Shown here one piece after another: positions 15,132 to 22,320 of a stretch of DNA of 37,490 nt; the first letter of the stretch is position 1, and each line of letters opens with the position of its first letter. The notes below the pieces were generated by a model that was not told the DNA's origin, searched no databases, and saw only the letters and a program-made list of their open reading frames with translations. The position numbers were made by a program, and so were the translations under genes. The DNA lies in contig JBOFSR010000065.1 of the NCBI GenBank assembly GCA_051651645.1, positions 1 through 37,490 of the forward strand, written 5' to 3'. The stretch comes from JBOFSR01 sp051651645. GTDB lineage: Bacteria > Spirochaetota > Spirochaetia > Treponematales > Treponemataceae.

Positions 15132-16067
15132 ATGTATATTAATGATATTACACGAAAAAAATCAATTCTTTCTCATTTAGTTTTTTACCTGATTCTTGTT
15201 CTTGTTTGCGTTGGTATTTTTTTTGGAACGATTCGATTTGTAAATTTTTATAATACTCAAAAAGGTGTGTCAACCTCTGTTTTGCATGAGTTATGGGAAC
15301 TTGGTGATTATCAATCGTTATTTGATCAAACAGGCAAAATTTTGGAGAAAAAGCCCATTCACAGTGCCGCTCTTTTTTACCGCGGTTTTGCCGCCTTTTA
15401 TCTTGCTGCTTCGCACTTAGATATTGCTGTTGCTCAGTCGCTTATTGATGAGGCCATCAACTGTTTTCGAATTAGTATGAAGTATTCAAAATGGAGTGCA
15501 AAAAATCAAATTGCGTACATGCTTGGTAAGTCGTATTATCAAAAAAATGTTTTTTCTTCTTACCATTATTATGCTGATGTTGCCGTGAAATATTTAACCA
15601 TTGCTAAAAACGGTGGATATTTTGCTAACGATATTTCTGAGTACTTGGGGCTTTGTTATGCCTCGATGAATATGGTTGATGAGAGTATTGATGCTTTTAT
15701 CGATGCTCTTTTTCTTAAAGAGTCTGAAACACTCCTTTTTGCGATTGCCGAGCAGTATCATAAGCAAAAAAATTATCAAATGGCGCGACAGTATTTAAAT
15801 AAGATTGTTTCTTCAACTATTGATGATATGCTTGCTCTAAAAAGTCGAAATAAACTTGGGCAGATTTATATTGATGAAGAAAACTATTCTGGAGCCGTTG
15901 CCGAATTTAATACAATTCTTGAAAAAGATCCTAACTTTGCGGATGCCTACTACGGACTGGGGCTTGTCTACAAAAAACAGGGTGATAATATTAAAGCGAG
16001 AGCTGAGTTTAGAAAAACACTTAAAATAAAAATTGATCATGCAGGAGCTCAAGAAGCTCTTAGTTAA
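15132..16067 (+). CDS. Membrane-anchored TPR protein
   Basis: This 311-residue protein has an N-terminal basic stretch, one membrane helix (about residues 14-36), and then tetratricopeptide repeats through to the C-terminus. The clearest repeats are LGLCYASMNMVDESIDAFIDA and, near the end, ADAYYGLGLVYKKQGDNIKA. Such proteins act as scaffolds at the membrane; the partner is unknown. It starts 25 nt after rnpB with only a weak AGAG ribosome-binding site. Its place at the end of the dnaG-rpoD-rnpB block recalls gene order I associate with treponemes. A strong bidirectional terminator follows. Confidence 0.88.
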   Translation: MYINDITRKKSILSHLVFYLILVLVCVGIFFGTIRFVNFYNTQKGVSTSVLHELWELGDYQSLFDQTGKILEKKPIHSAALFYRGFAAFYLAASHLDIAVAQSLIDEAINCFRISMKYSKWSAKNQIAYMLGKSYYQKNVFSSYHYYADVAVKYLTIAKNGGYFANDISEYLGLCYASMNMVDESIDAFIDALFLKESETLLFAIAEQYHKQKNYQMARQYLNKIVSSTIDDMLALKSRNKLGQIYIDEENYSGAVAEFNTILEKDPNFADAYYGLGLVYKKQGDNIKARAEFRKTLKIKIDHAGAQEALS

Positions 16068-16083
16068 TATGTGGGTAGAAAAT

Positions 16084-16128
16084 AAAAAAGGATTTATGTA
16101 TCGCACTGATAATAAATCCTTTTTTTTA
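16084..16128. terminator. Bidirectional terminator between the TPR gene and tpiA
   Basis: The stem AAAAGGATTTAT / ATAAATCCTTTT has a loop of about 13 nt, flanked by an A-run on the left and a T-run on the right. It can terminate both converging genes. Confidence 0.85.
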
Positions 16129-16161
16129 GTTTTTTTGTGATTTATACTTTATTGAGTAAGA

Positions 16162-16914
16162 TTACACAACCTTAGCTATCACGCTAAATGTTGCAGCTTG
16201 CAATGCAGCCCCACCAATAAGTCCACCGTCAATATTTTCTTTTGCTAAAAGGTCTGCAGCATTTTTATCATTCATAGATCCGCCATATTGAATAAATACT
16301 TTGTCTGCAACATCTTTTCCATACATATCGGCTAGTATTTTGCGAGTAAACACGTGGATTGCTTCTGCATCTTCTGGCGTTGCTGTTTTTCCCGTTCCAA
16401 TTGCCCAAACTGGTTCGTATGCAATCGTAACTTTTTTCATTTGCTCAGCACTGACACCTTCTAATCCCTTTCGAGTTTGATCTTCGCACACTTTCTCAGC
16501 CTTGCTAGCTTCACGTTCTTCTAGGAGTTCTCCAATGCACAAAATCACTTCAAGATTGTGTTGTAACGCAAGTTTAACTTTCTTGTTAATCATCGCATCC
16601 TCTTCTTTATAAATATGACGACGCTCTGAATGTCCCAAAATTACTGCTTGTACGCCAAGGTCTTTGAGCATTAATACAGAGACCTCACCTGTATGAGCAC
16701 CACTTTCTTCTGTAGACATATTCTGTGCACCAAGCATGATGTTTGTGCCTTTAATCACTTGAGCAACCGCATCAAGGTTTGTAAAAGATGGAGCTACAAG
16801 ATACTTGTTTTTTCCGTCTTTTAATACTTCAACTAAAGATTTTGCAAGCTCAATAGCCTCGCCTTTAGTTTTGTTCATTTTCCAGTTACCAGCTATAAAA
16901 TAAGGTTTTCGCAT
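16162..16914 (-). CDS. tpiA: Triosephosphate isomerase
   Basis: This 250-residue cytosolic TIM-barrel enzyme interconverts dihydroxyacetone phosphate and glyceraldehyde-3-phosphate. The catalytic residues are present: Lys12 in FIAGNWKMN, His95 in LGHSERR and Glu167 in AYEPVWAIGTG, with the flexible loop following. I set the start at ATG 16914, with AAGGA 6 nt upstream; this gives the standard MRKPYFIAGNWK opening, while a longer frame to 16953 would run into the promoter. It is transcribed alone. It is one of two glycolytic genes in the window, with pgi at 34556. Confidence 0.97.
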   Translation of the reverse strand: MRKPYFIAGNWKMNKTKGEAIELAKSLVEVLKDGKNKYLVAPSFTNLDAVAQVIKGTNIMLGAQNMSTEESGAHTGEVSVLMLKDLGVQAVILGHSERRHIYKEEDAMINKKVKLALQHNLEVILCIGELLEEREASKAEKVCEDQTRKGLEGVSAEQMKKVTIAYEPVWAIGTGKTATPEDAEAIHVFTRKILADMYGKDVADKVFIQYGGSMNDKNAADLLAKENIDGGLIGGAALQAATFSVIAKVV

Positions 16915-16941
16915 AATTCTTCCTTGTAAATAAGATGCACA

Positions 16942-16970
16942 ATGATACATCATAATCAGATAAAAATCAA
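16942..16970 (-). promoter_or_regulatory. Sigma-70 promoter of tpiA
   Basis: On the minus strand, TTGATT (16965-16970), 17-bp spacer, TATCAT (16942-16947). The start site would be near 16935, about 20 nt before the ATG, with AAGGA in the leader. Confidence 0.75.
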
Positions 16971-17051
16971 GCAGAATGGACTTCTTTAATAATGGAAGAT
17001 TTAGCCTTTGTTAAAGCATGAAAAAGCGAAAAAAATCGCTAAATAGTAAGT

Positions 17052-18584
17052 ATGAAAAAAACTTGCTGTGTTAAATTCCTTTTAATCACTTTTTTTCTCA
17101 TGCTTTTTGTAAGGAGGAATGCCTTCTCTTTTGACGCGATTCTTTCATCTAACTCAGCGTATTTGTCAACGCAAAAAAATATCGTTCAGCAAGGGGTTCG
17201 CCTTAAATCAAATTTTTTTGATTTAAACGGAAATTTTATTTTTGGAGGTGAAAATAAAATTAAAACTGCGGGCTTAATCATTCTGCCTCATGGTTTTGTC
17301 TCCGTTGGATTAGGACAGCTCGCACTCAGTGGATTTATTAATCGATTAAAGAGTCAAACGCTTTCTCGCCAATCACTATTTCATTCACATACTACTGCCG
17401 TAAGTGATTTTTCTTACAAGTTATCATCTATAACAGCAAGCATAAACACGCCATATTCTTTTATTTTAGACTTTGAGTTGCAACGTGTGCGTTTTTTTGC
17501 AGGGACTTCCATTAGCAAAAATCAAGAATCCTTTAGCAATGAAATAGGATTAAAAATGCCTGTATACGTGGGCTTTGAAGTTTCATTATTTGATTCGCAT
17601 AAGAAAAAAAATACTTCACGAGAAAAAACTAGGGCTAACTTGATGTTTGTGGGAGGCCGTTTTTACAACGATAATTCCAATACAGAAAAATCATGGTTTT
17701 TGCAAAAAGAGTTTTTTTTATCAGGTGCATACCATTATTTTTTAGGCGAGTTTGATTTTTCTTCGCCCTTGCTTTCAGTTTTTAGCAGTGCGTTAATTTC
17801 AGAAAATCCATTTAAAAAAATTAGCTTTTTTACTCGTAATGAGTTGTCTTTACGTCTTGACTTTTTCCGCTTTCATACCAAAGTTTTTTATGGTGATGTA
17901 AATTATCTGTCATCAGAAGGAAAAATTTTGCGGCAGCCATTTGAAATATATGTAAATCCTCAGTTTGTATTCAATTTTTATAGTATAATTCCTTTTACCA
18001 TACGTTTTTCCTTTGCAACACAGTTTGAGAAATCTGTTCCATCTGGAATTACTGCAAAAGAAGAAAATACTCTTGATATAAAAAGTGGTGTTTCTTTTAA
18101 TACAAAAACTTTTTTTATTAGTGGAGACTGGGGGATTGTTGGAGCTCAATATACGAACAGGATTTTTTTCGAAAATAAAACTAATTTTTATTTTTTAGGC
18201 GAGTTTTCATGGAAGCCAAAATGGAAAAAACTGCAGCAGGAGTTTTCTATTTCTGCTCAGTATGCTGAGTCAATTGCACAACGAAAGGATAGTCAAAAAG
18301 TAACTGTCAACGTAAAGGGAGTATATCGTCCGCTTAATTTATTTAAAACAGAATTGCAAACCTCCTTTGTGATTGATAATGTACCGTCAGAGATTTTTTC
18401 TGTTCAAGCAAAATCCTTTTTTAATATAAAAACTAAATTGGTAAATACGCTTTTAAACTCAAAATTTATATGCGAAAAAACAAGCCGTAAGGCGGATATT
18501 AAAATGAGCTGGGGAATTGGTGCTACCCTAGAATTTGATGTACTAAATGCTCTGTCTAAGGGAAAACGAAAGTCTAAGTTGTAA
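17052..18584 (+). CDS. Predicted outer-membrane beta-barrel protein, function unknown
   Basis: This 510-residue protein has a signal peptide (MKKTCCVKFLLITFFLMLF, with a likely cut after RRNAFS). The remainder is rich in alternating aromatic/polar strands such as GGRFYNDNSN, FLSGAYHYFLGEFDFS, RLDFFRFHTKVFYGDVNY and KTNFYFLGEFSWKPKW. This is the pattern of a large barrel with about 20 or more strands, with no internal domains I recognise. It is not obviously a Tpr/Msp or FadL/OmpW type. A small hairpin AGCGA/TCGCT lies at about 17026-17041 just before the start; no clear -35/-10 pair was found. A bidirectional terminator follows. It may be a spirochaete-specific surface protein. Confidence 0.6.
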   Translation: MKKTCCVKFLLITFFLMLFVRRNAFSFDAILSSNSAYLSTQKNIVQQGVRLKSNFFDLNGNFIFGGENKIKTAGLIILPHGFVSVGLGQLALSGFINRLKSQTLSRQSLFHSHTTAVSDFSYKLSSITASINTPYSFILDFELQRVRFFAGTSISKNQESFSNEIGLKMPVYVGFEVSLFDSHKKKNTSREKTRANLMFVGGRFYNDNSNTEKSWFLQKEFFLSGAYHYFLGEFDFSSPLLSVFSSALISENPFKKISFFTRNELSLRLDFFRFHTKVFYGDVNYLSSEGKILRQPFEIYVNPQFVFNFYSIIPFTIRFSFATQFEKSVPSGITAKEENTLDIKSGVSFNTKTFFISGDWGIVGAQYTNRIFFENKTNFYFLGEFSWKPKWKKLQQEFSISAQYAESIAQRKDSQKVTVNVKGVYRPLNLFKTELQTSFVIDNVPSEIFSVQAKSFFNIKTKLVNTLLNSKFICEKTSRKADIKMSWGIGATLEFDVLNALSKGKRKSKL

Positions 18585-18611
18585 TTTTTTCTTAAATTGA
18601 TTTATGGGTAT

Positions 18612-18643
18612 AAAAAAAGCACCCTGTTTAAAGGATGCTTTTT
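18612..18643. terminator. Bidirectional terminator
   Basis: The stem AAAAAGCACCC / GGATGCTTTTT (one G-T pair) closes an 8-nt loop between the outer-membrane protein gene and hpf, with A-run and T-run flanks. Confidence 0.85.
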
Positions 18644-18649
18644 GTCAGC

Positions 18650-18943
18650 TTAATGACCGTGATTTTGAACTTTATCTTTTTCTTTTTTGATTTTTTGGTC
18701 AAGAATATCAATCATTTTATTCAAGGCAGGCTCAAAATCAAAATCCTCAGAAGAAACGTGAGCTTTTATGCCCCAATGAAAATGAATATTGCATTCAAAA
18801 TCAAATCTCTTATCATATTTTACTGTAATTGATAAATCTTCAATTAAGTCCTGTGCGTATTTAATACGCTCTAATTTTTTGTCAATAATGTCGTGTTTGT
18901 CTTGATCTAAGTCAAAACCAACTGCTGATTTTGTAATTTCCAT
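18650..18943 (-). CDS. hpf: Ribosome hibernation promoting factor (short HPF/YfiA type)
   Basis: This 97-residue protein binds the 30S decoding site and stabilises idle ribosomes. The beta-alpha fold pattern is visible: MEITKSAVGFDLDQDKHDII, KKLERIKYAQDLIEDLSITV, ECNIHFHWGIKAHVSSED, and a final helix PALNKMIDILDQKIKKEK. It lacks the C-terminal dimerisation domain of long HPF. It starts at ATG 18943 with GGAGG 5 nt upstream; the alternative TTG at 18955 overlaps that ribosome-binding site. It has its own strong promoter, divergent from glyS. Confidence 0.88.
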   Translation of the reverse strand: MEITKSAVGFDLDQDKHDIIDKKLERIKYAQDLIEDLSITVKYDKRFDFECNIHFHWGIKAHVSSEDFDFEPALNKMIDILDQKIKKEKDKVQNHGH

Positions 18944-18972
18944 ACGTGCCTCCAAAGTTTTAAGTTGTTATA

Positions 18973-19001
18973 ATTATATATCGAGTTTGCAAAAAAAGCA
19001 A
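18973..19001 (-). promoter_or_regulatory. Sigma-70 promoter of hpf
   Basis: On the minus strand, TTGCTT (18996-19001), 17-bp spacer, perfect TATAAT (18973-18978). It is back to back with the glyS promoter; the two -35 elements are 15 bp apart. Confidence 0.8.
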
Positions 19002-19016
19002 GTGAAAAGACAGGGC

Positions 19017-19045
19017 TTGAGATTTCTTGCCGTAGATGATAAAAT
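19017..19045 (+). promoter_or_regulatory. Sigma-70 promoter of glyS
   Basis: TTGAGA (19017-19022), 17-bp spacer, TAAAAT (19040-19045). A leader of about 30 nt carries AAGGA 6 nt before the ATG. Confidence 0.75.
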
Positions 19046-19083
19046 ATTCTTTCAAATTCAAATTTTTAAGTTAAGGAATATTT

Positions 19084-20433
19084 ATGCAGGATCATACAAT
19101 ATCGATGGAAAAAATTGTTAGTTTATGTAAGAGGCGTGGGTTTGTTTTTCAATCAAGTGAAATTTACGGTGGGCAAGCTGGTGCGTGGGACTATGGGCCG
19201 TTGGGCATTGAGCTAAAAAATAATATTCAAAAAGCGTGGTGGCGGGCAATGACGCAACTGCATGATAATATTGTGGGGCTTGATGCAGCAATTTTGATGC
19301 ACCCGCGTGTTTGGGAGGCTTCAGGGCATGTTGCCAATTTTTCTGATCCGCTGGTTGACTGTAAAAAATGCAAGAGTCGTTTTCGCTCTGATAACATGGA
19401 TCAACAAAAGCTTGAGAAAAGAGAATGTCCTCAGTGCGGCGGGGAACTTACTGAACCACGTGAATTTAATCTCATGTTTAAAACGCATATTGGGGCGGCA
19501 GAAGATACTGCAAGCGTTGTGTATTTGCGCCCAGAAACAGCTCAGGGAATTTATGTTAATTATAAAAATATTATTCAGTCAAATCGATTAAAAATTCCGT
19601 TTGGGATCGCTCAGGTTGGAAAGGCTTTTCGTAACGAAATTGTAACGAAAAATTTTATTTTTCGCACCTGTGAGTTTGAGCAAATGGAAATGCAATATTT
19701 TGTAAAACCTGGTAGCGACGTTGAATCCTTTGAAGCATGGCGAGCAGAGCGGTGGGCATTTTACGAAGCACACGGAATCCGCATGGAAAAACTTCGCTGG
19801 CACCATCACGACAAACTTGCACACTATGCAAAAGACGCGTACGACATTGAGTACGAATTCCCCATGGGCTTTCAGGAATTGGAAGGAATTCATAATCGTA
19901 CGGATTTTGATCTTTCGAAGCACACGGAGTTTTCTGGCAAAGATATGCAATATATTGATCTAGATAGTGGAAATGAGCGCTACATTCCGTATATTATTGA
20001 GACATCTGCAGGACTGACGAGAAATCTTTTGATGTTTTTGTGCGATGCCTATGATGAAGAAAAAATTGCCGAAAAAGGCAACGATGATGACTGGCGAACG
20101 GTTTTGCGTTTTCATCCAAAGGTTGCTCCCGTTATGGTGGGCGTTTTGCCATTGATGAAAAAAGATGGTCTTGCTGAGTTGGCAAAAGAAATTCAAAACG
20201 AATTAAAGGAAGATTTCGTTACGGATTTTGATGTTTCAGGTGCAATTGGCAAGCGTTATCGTCGCCAAGATGAGATTGGAACGCCTTTTTGTATCACGAT
20301 TGATTACGATTCAAAAGAGGATGGTAGTGTAACGTTGCGATATCGGGACTCAATGAAGCAAGAGCGAGTCAAAAGGAATGAGCTTGCCTCGAAAATTAGA
20401 AACGCAATCAAAACGTATAAACGAGGGCAATAG
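19084..20433 (+). CDS. glyS: Glycyl-tRNA synthetase, single-chain alpha2 type
   Basis: This 449-residue class II enzyme charges tRNA-Gly with glycine. It opens with EKIVSLCKRRGFVFQSSEIYGG and has GAWDYGPLG, a zinc-binding pair (C93/C96 and C115/C118), motif 2 (GKAFRNEI and FRTCEFEQMEMQYF), motif 3 (ETSAGLTRNLLMFL), and a C-terminal anticodon-binding domain (VAPVMVGVLPL to TLRYRDSMKQERV). This is the eukaryote/archaeal-like form also used by Gram-positives and spirochaetes, not the split GlyQ/GlyS form. It is followed after 2 nt by an aldo/keto reductase, so the two share an mRNA. Confidence 0.97.
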   Translation: MQDHTISMEKIVSLCKRRGFVFQSSEIYGGQAGAWDYGPLGIELKNNIQKAWWRAMTQLHDNIVGLDAAILMHPRVWEASGHVANFSDPLVDCKKCKSRFRSDNMDQQKLEKRECPQCGGELTEPREFNLMFKTHIGAAEDTASVVYLRPETAQGIYVNYKNIIQSNRLKIPFGIAQVGKAFRNEIVTKNFIFRTCEFEQMEMQYFVKPGSDVESFEAWRAERWAFYEAHGIRMEKLRWHHHDKLAHYAKDAYDIEYEFPMGFQELEGIHNRTDFDLSKHTEFSGKDMQYIDLDSGNERYIPYIIETSAGLTRNLLMFLCDAYDEEKIAEKGNDDDWRTVLRFHPKVAPVMVGVLPLMKKDGLAELAKEIQNELKEDFVTDFDVSGAIGKRYRRQDEIGTPFCITIDYDSKEDGSVTLRYRDSMKQERVKRNELASKIRNAIKTYKRGQ

Positions 20434-20435
20434 CT

Positions 20436-21461
20436 ATGGAATATGTTTTACTTGGAAAAACGGGACTTTCTGTAAGTCGTACAGGTTTTGGATGCCTGCC
20501 GATTCAGCGTGTGGGCGACAGTAAAACATCAACGGCTATTATTCGCAGTGCCTATGATGCAGGCGTTAATTTTTATGATACGGCAAGACTTTATGGCGAT
20601 AGTGAGTATAAACTCGGCCTTGCTTTAGCGGATGTTCGAAAAAATATCATTATTGCCTCAAAAACAATGAGCGTGACGGCTGAAAAAATACAAAGTGATT
20701 TAGAAGAAAGTTTGCGACAGCTTAAAACTGACCATATCGACGTATATCAGGTGCATAATCCATCTTTTGTGCCACGGCCAAACGAAGAAAACAAGGTGTA
20801 TGACACGCTTTTGCAGGCAAAAAAAGCAGGAAAAATTCGCTTTATTGGCTTTACCAATCATTCCGTGCAGCGGGCAAACGAGGCAACGCTTTCGGGGCTG
20901 TATGATACAATTCAATATCCGTTTAGCTATCTTGCTACCGACGATGAAAAAAAATTGGTTGAGCTTTGTGCAGAGAAAAGTGTTGGATTTATTGCAATGA
21001 AAAGTCTTTGTGGCGGTCTTTTGAGTAATGCACGCCTTGCTTTTAGTTTTTTGCGACAATATGAACAGGTAATTCCGATTTGGGGCATTCAAAAGCAAGA
21101 AGAAATACAAGAAATTTTACGCTATGAAGAAAATCCACCTGCCTTTGATGTGGAAATTCAAGCTGCAATTGACGCTGATAAAAAAAGCTTGATGGGCAAT
21201 TTTTGTAGAAATTGTGCGTATTGCCAGCCCTGTCCACAAGGTATTCCCATTGAAAATGCAAACCGCATGACGCAACTCTTGACTCGAATGCCTGTAAGCA
21301 GCTGGCTTACAAGCGAGTGGCATGATAAAATGCAAAGCATTCGCACTTGTACAAAATGCGGACTGTGTGAAACTCGTTGCCCTTACGGCTTAAAACCCTA
21401 CGAAACACTGCCAAATCATTTAGATTTTTTTGAACAAATGTGGAATGAGCGAGAAAAATAG
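20436..21461 (+). CDS. Aldo/keto reductase with C-terminal ferredoxin-type Fe-S domain
   Basis: This 341-residue cytosolic oxidoreductase has the catalytic tetrad of the family: Asp48 and Tyr53 (FYDTARLYGDSE), Lys76 (IASKT) and His107 (YQVHN). After the barrel, the C-terminal ~90 residues carry two cysteine clusters, CRNCAYCQPCPQGIPI and CTKCGLCETRCPYGL, typical of two 4Fe-4S centres. Members of this subgroup are common in anaerobes, and their substrates are unknown. It begins 2 nt after the glyS stop, with GAGG about 11 nt upstream. An anaerobic lifestyle is consistent with the exposed clusters. Confidence 0.93.
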   Translation: MEYVLLGKTGLSVSRTGFGCLPIQRVGDSKTSTAIIRSAYDAGVNFYDTARLYGDSEYKLGLALADVRKNIIIASKTMSVTAEKIQSDLEESLRQLKTDHIDVYQVHNPSFVPRPNEENKVYDTLLQAKKAGKIRFIGFTNHSVQRANEATLSGLYDTIQYPFSYLATDDEKKLVELCAEKSVGFIAMKSLCGGLLSNARLAFSFLRQYEQVIPIWGIQKQEEIQEILRYEENPPAFDVEIQAAIDADKKSLMGNFCRNCAYCQPCPQGIPIENANRMTQLLTRMPVSSWLTSEWHDKMQSIRTCTKCGLCETRCPYGLKPYETLPNHLDFFEQMWNEREK

Positions 21462-21532
21462 AATATTTTACACATTGCAGGGAAGAAGTTGCGGATGAAT
21501 GGGAAAAACTTAGATTTTTTTTGATACCGCTC

Positions 21533-21561
21533 TTGACTAATAATACTCTTTTTGATAGGAT
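21533..21561 (+). promoter_or_regulatory. Sigma-70 promoter of rpsT
   Basis: TTGACT (21533-21538), 17-bp spacer, TAGGAT (21556-21561). A leader of about 24 nt contains GGAGG. Confidence 0.65.
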
Positions 21562-21591
21562 ATTGAGAAGTTTTTGTTTGGAGGTTTCCAC

Positions 21592-21870
21592 TTGGCAGTT
21601 AAAAAATCATCTGCAGAAAAAAGACATAAGCAAAGCGAAGTTCGTCGATTAAAAAATAAGGCTGTAAAAAGTTCTGTTCGAACTCATGCAAAAAAATTTG
21701 TTAGTGCAGTGCATCATAAAGATGAACCGTTGTCTTCAGAAAAATTAAAACAGCTTGTTAAAGAGCTTGATACCGCAGGAAGAAAAGGTATCTTATCTCG
21801 AAATGCTGTTTCTCGTAAAAAATCACGAATGATGAGACTTTATAATTCAGTCTTCGCTGTTGCAAAATAA
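21592..21870 (+). CDS. rpsT: 30S ribosomal protein S20
   Basis: This 92-residue basic protein binds 16S rRNA. It matches the family throughout: AVKKSSAEKRHKQSEVRRLK, KSSVRTHAKKF, and the C-terminal GILSRNAVSRKKSRMMRLYN. The start is TTG at 21592, with GGAGG 7 nt upstream (21580-21584); no ATG is available in frame at the right distance. The 5' extension of the frame to 21574 overlaps the ribosome-binding site. The gene has its own promoter and terminator. The use of TTG recalls E. coli rpsT, where a UUG start takes part in autogenous control. Confidence 0.96.
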   Translation: MAVKKSSAEKRHKQSEVRRLKNKAVKSSVRTHAKKFVSAVHHKDEPLSSEKLKQLVKELDTAGRKGILSRNAVSRKKSRMMRLYNSVFAVAK

Positions 21871-21888
21871 TTTGTTGATTTAAAATGT

Positions 21889-21940
21889 TGTTGCAGTCTA
21901 AAATATTTATGTATAGATGTTTTAGATTGTAGCATTTTGT
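21889..21940 (+). terminator. Terminator of rpsT
   Basis: A 15-bp stem (21889-21903 with 21920-21934, including three G-U pairs) has a 16-nt loop and is followed by a T-rich stretch with one G. Confidence 0.75.
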
Positions 21941-21968
21941 TTGTAATGAGACGATTAATTTTTATAAT
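21941..21968 (+). promoter_or_regulatory. Promoter of the HU gene
   Basis: TTGTAA (21941-21946), 16-bp spacer, perfect TATAAT (21963-21968). The expected +1 is near 21975. The -10 hexamer lies inside the spacer of a long inverted repeat. Confidence 0.6.
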
Positions 21969-21981
21969 AGATTAATCGTCT
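21949..21981. repeat. 11-bp perfect inverted repeat enclosing the HU -10 element
   Basis: AGACGATTAAT (21949-21959) and ATTAATCGTCT (21971-21981) are exact reverse complements, separated by 11 bp that contain TATAAT. As DNA this could be an operator. As RNA read from upstream it would be a strong hairpin followed by TTTAATTT, possibly a second terminator. Confidence 0.8.
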
Positions 21982-22005
21982 TTAATTTATATAAGAGGTG
22001 TAATT

Positions 22006-22311
22006 ATGAAAAAAATGACAAAAAATGATATCATTAATGGTATTTTTGAAAAAACAAGTCACACAAAAAAATCAATACAAGAAATTGTTGATGCAACTTT
22101 TGCTTGTATCAAAGATTCCCTTATTAGTGGATCAAATATTGAACTTCGTGGCTTTGGAATTTTTGAAGTTCGAGAGAGAAAGGGTCGTTCAGGCTTGCGA
22201 AATCCTAAAACAGGAGAGCTTTTTAAACTTGAACCACATTCTGTTGTTGTTTTTAGACCTGGAAAGGAAGTAAAAATGGCGGTACGCAAAAATCATCCAG
22301 TAAAAATGTAA
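22006..22311 (+). CDS. hup: HU/IHF-family nucleoid protein
   Basis: This 101-residue histone-like protein binds and bends DNA as a dimer. It shows the family layout: MTKNDIINGIFEKTSHTKKS, ELRGFGIFEVRERKGRSGLRNPKTGE (with the intercalating Pro of the beta arm), and VVFRPGKEVKMAV. AGAGGTG precedes the ATG. It is followed after 9 nt by lnt, an arrangement I recall from treponemes. Expression is probably tightly controlled by the palindrome around its promoter. Confidence 0.95.
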   Translation: MKKMTKNDIINGIFEKTSHTKKSIQEIVDATFACIKDSLISGSNIELRGFGIFEVRERKGRSGLRNPKTGELFKLEPHSVVVFRPGKEVKMAVRKNHPVKM

Positions 22312-22320
22312 TCTTATTTT

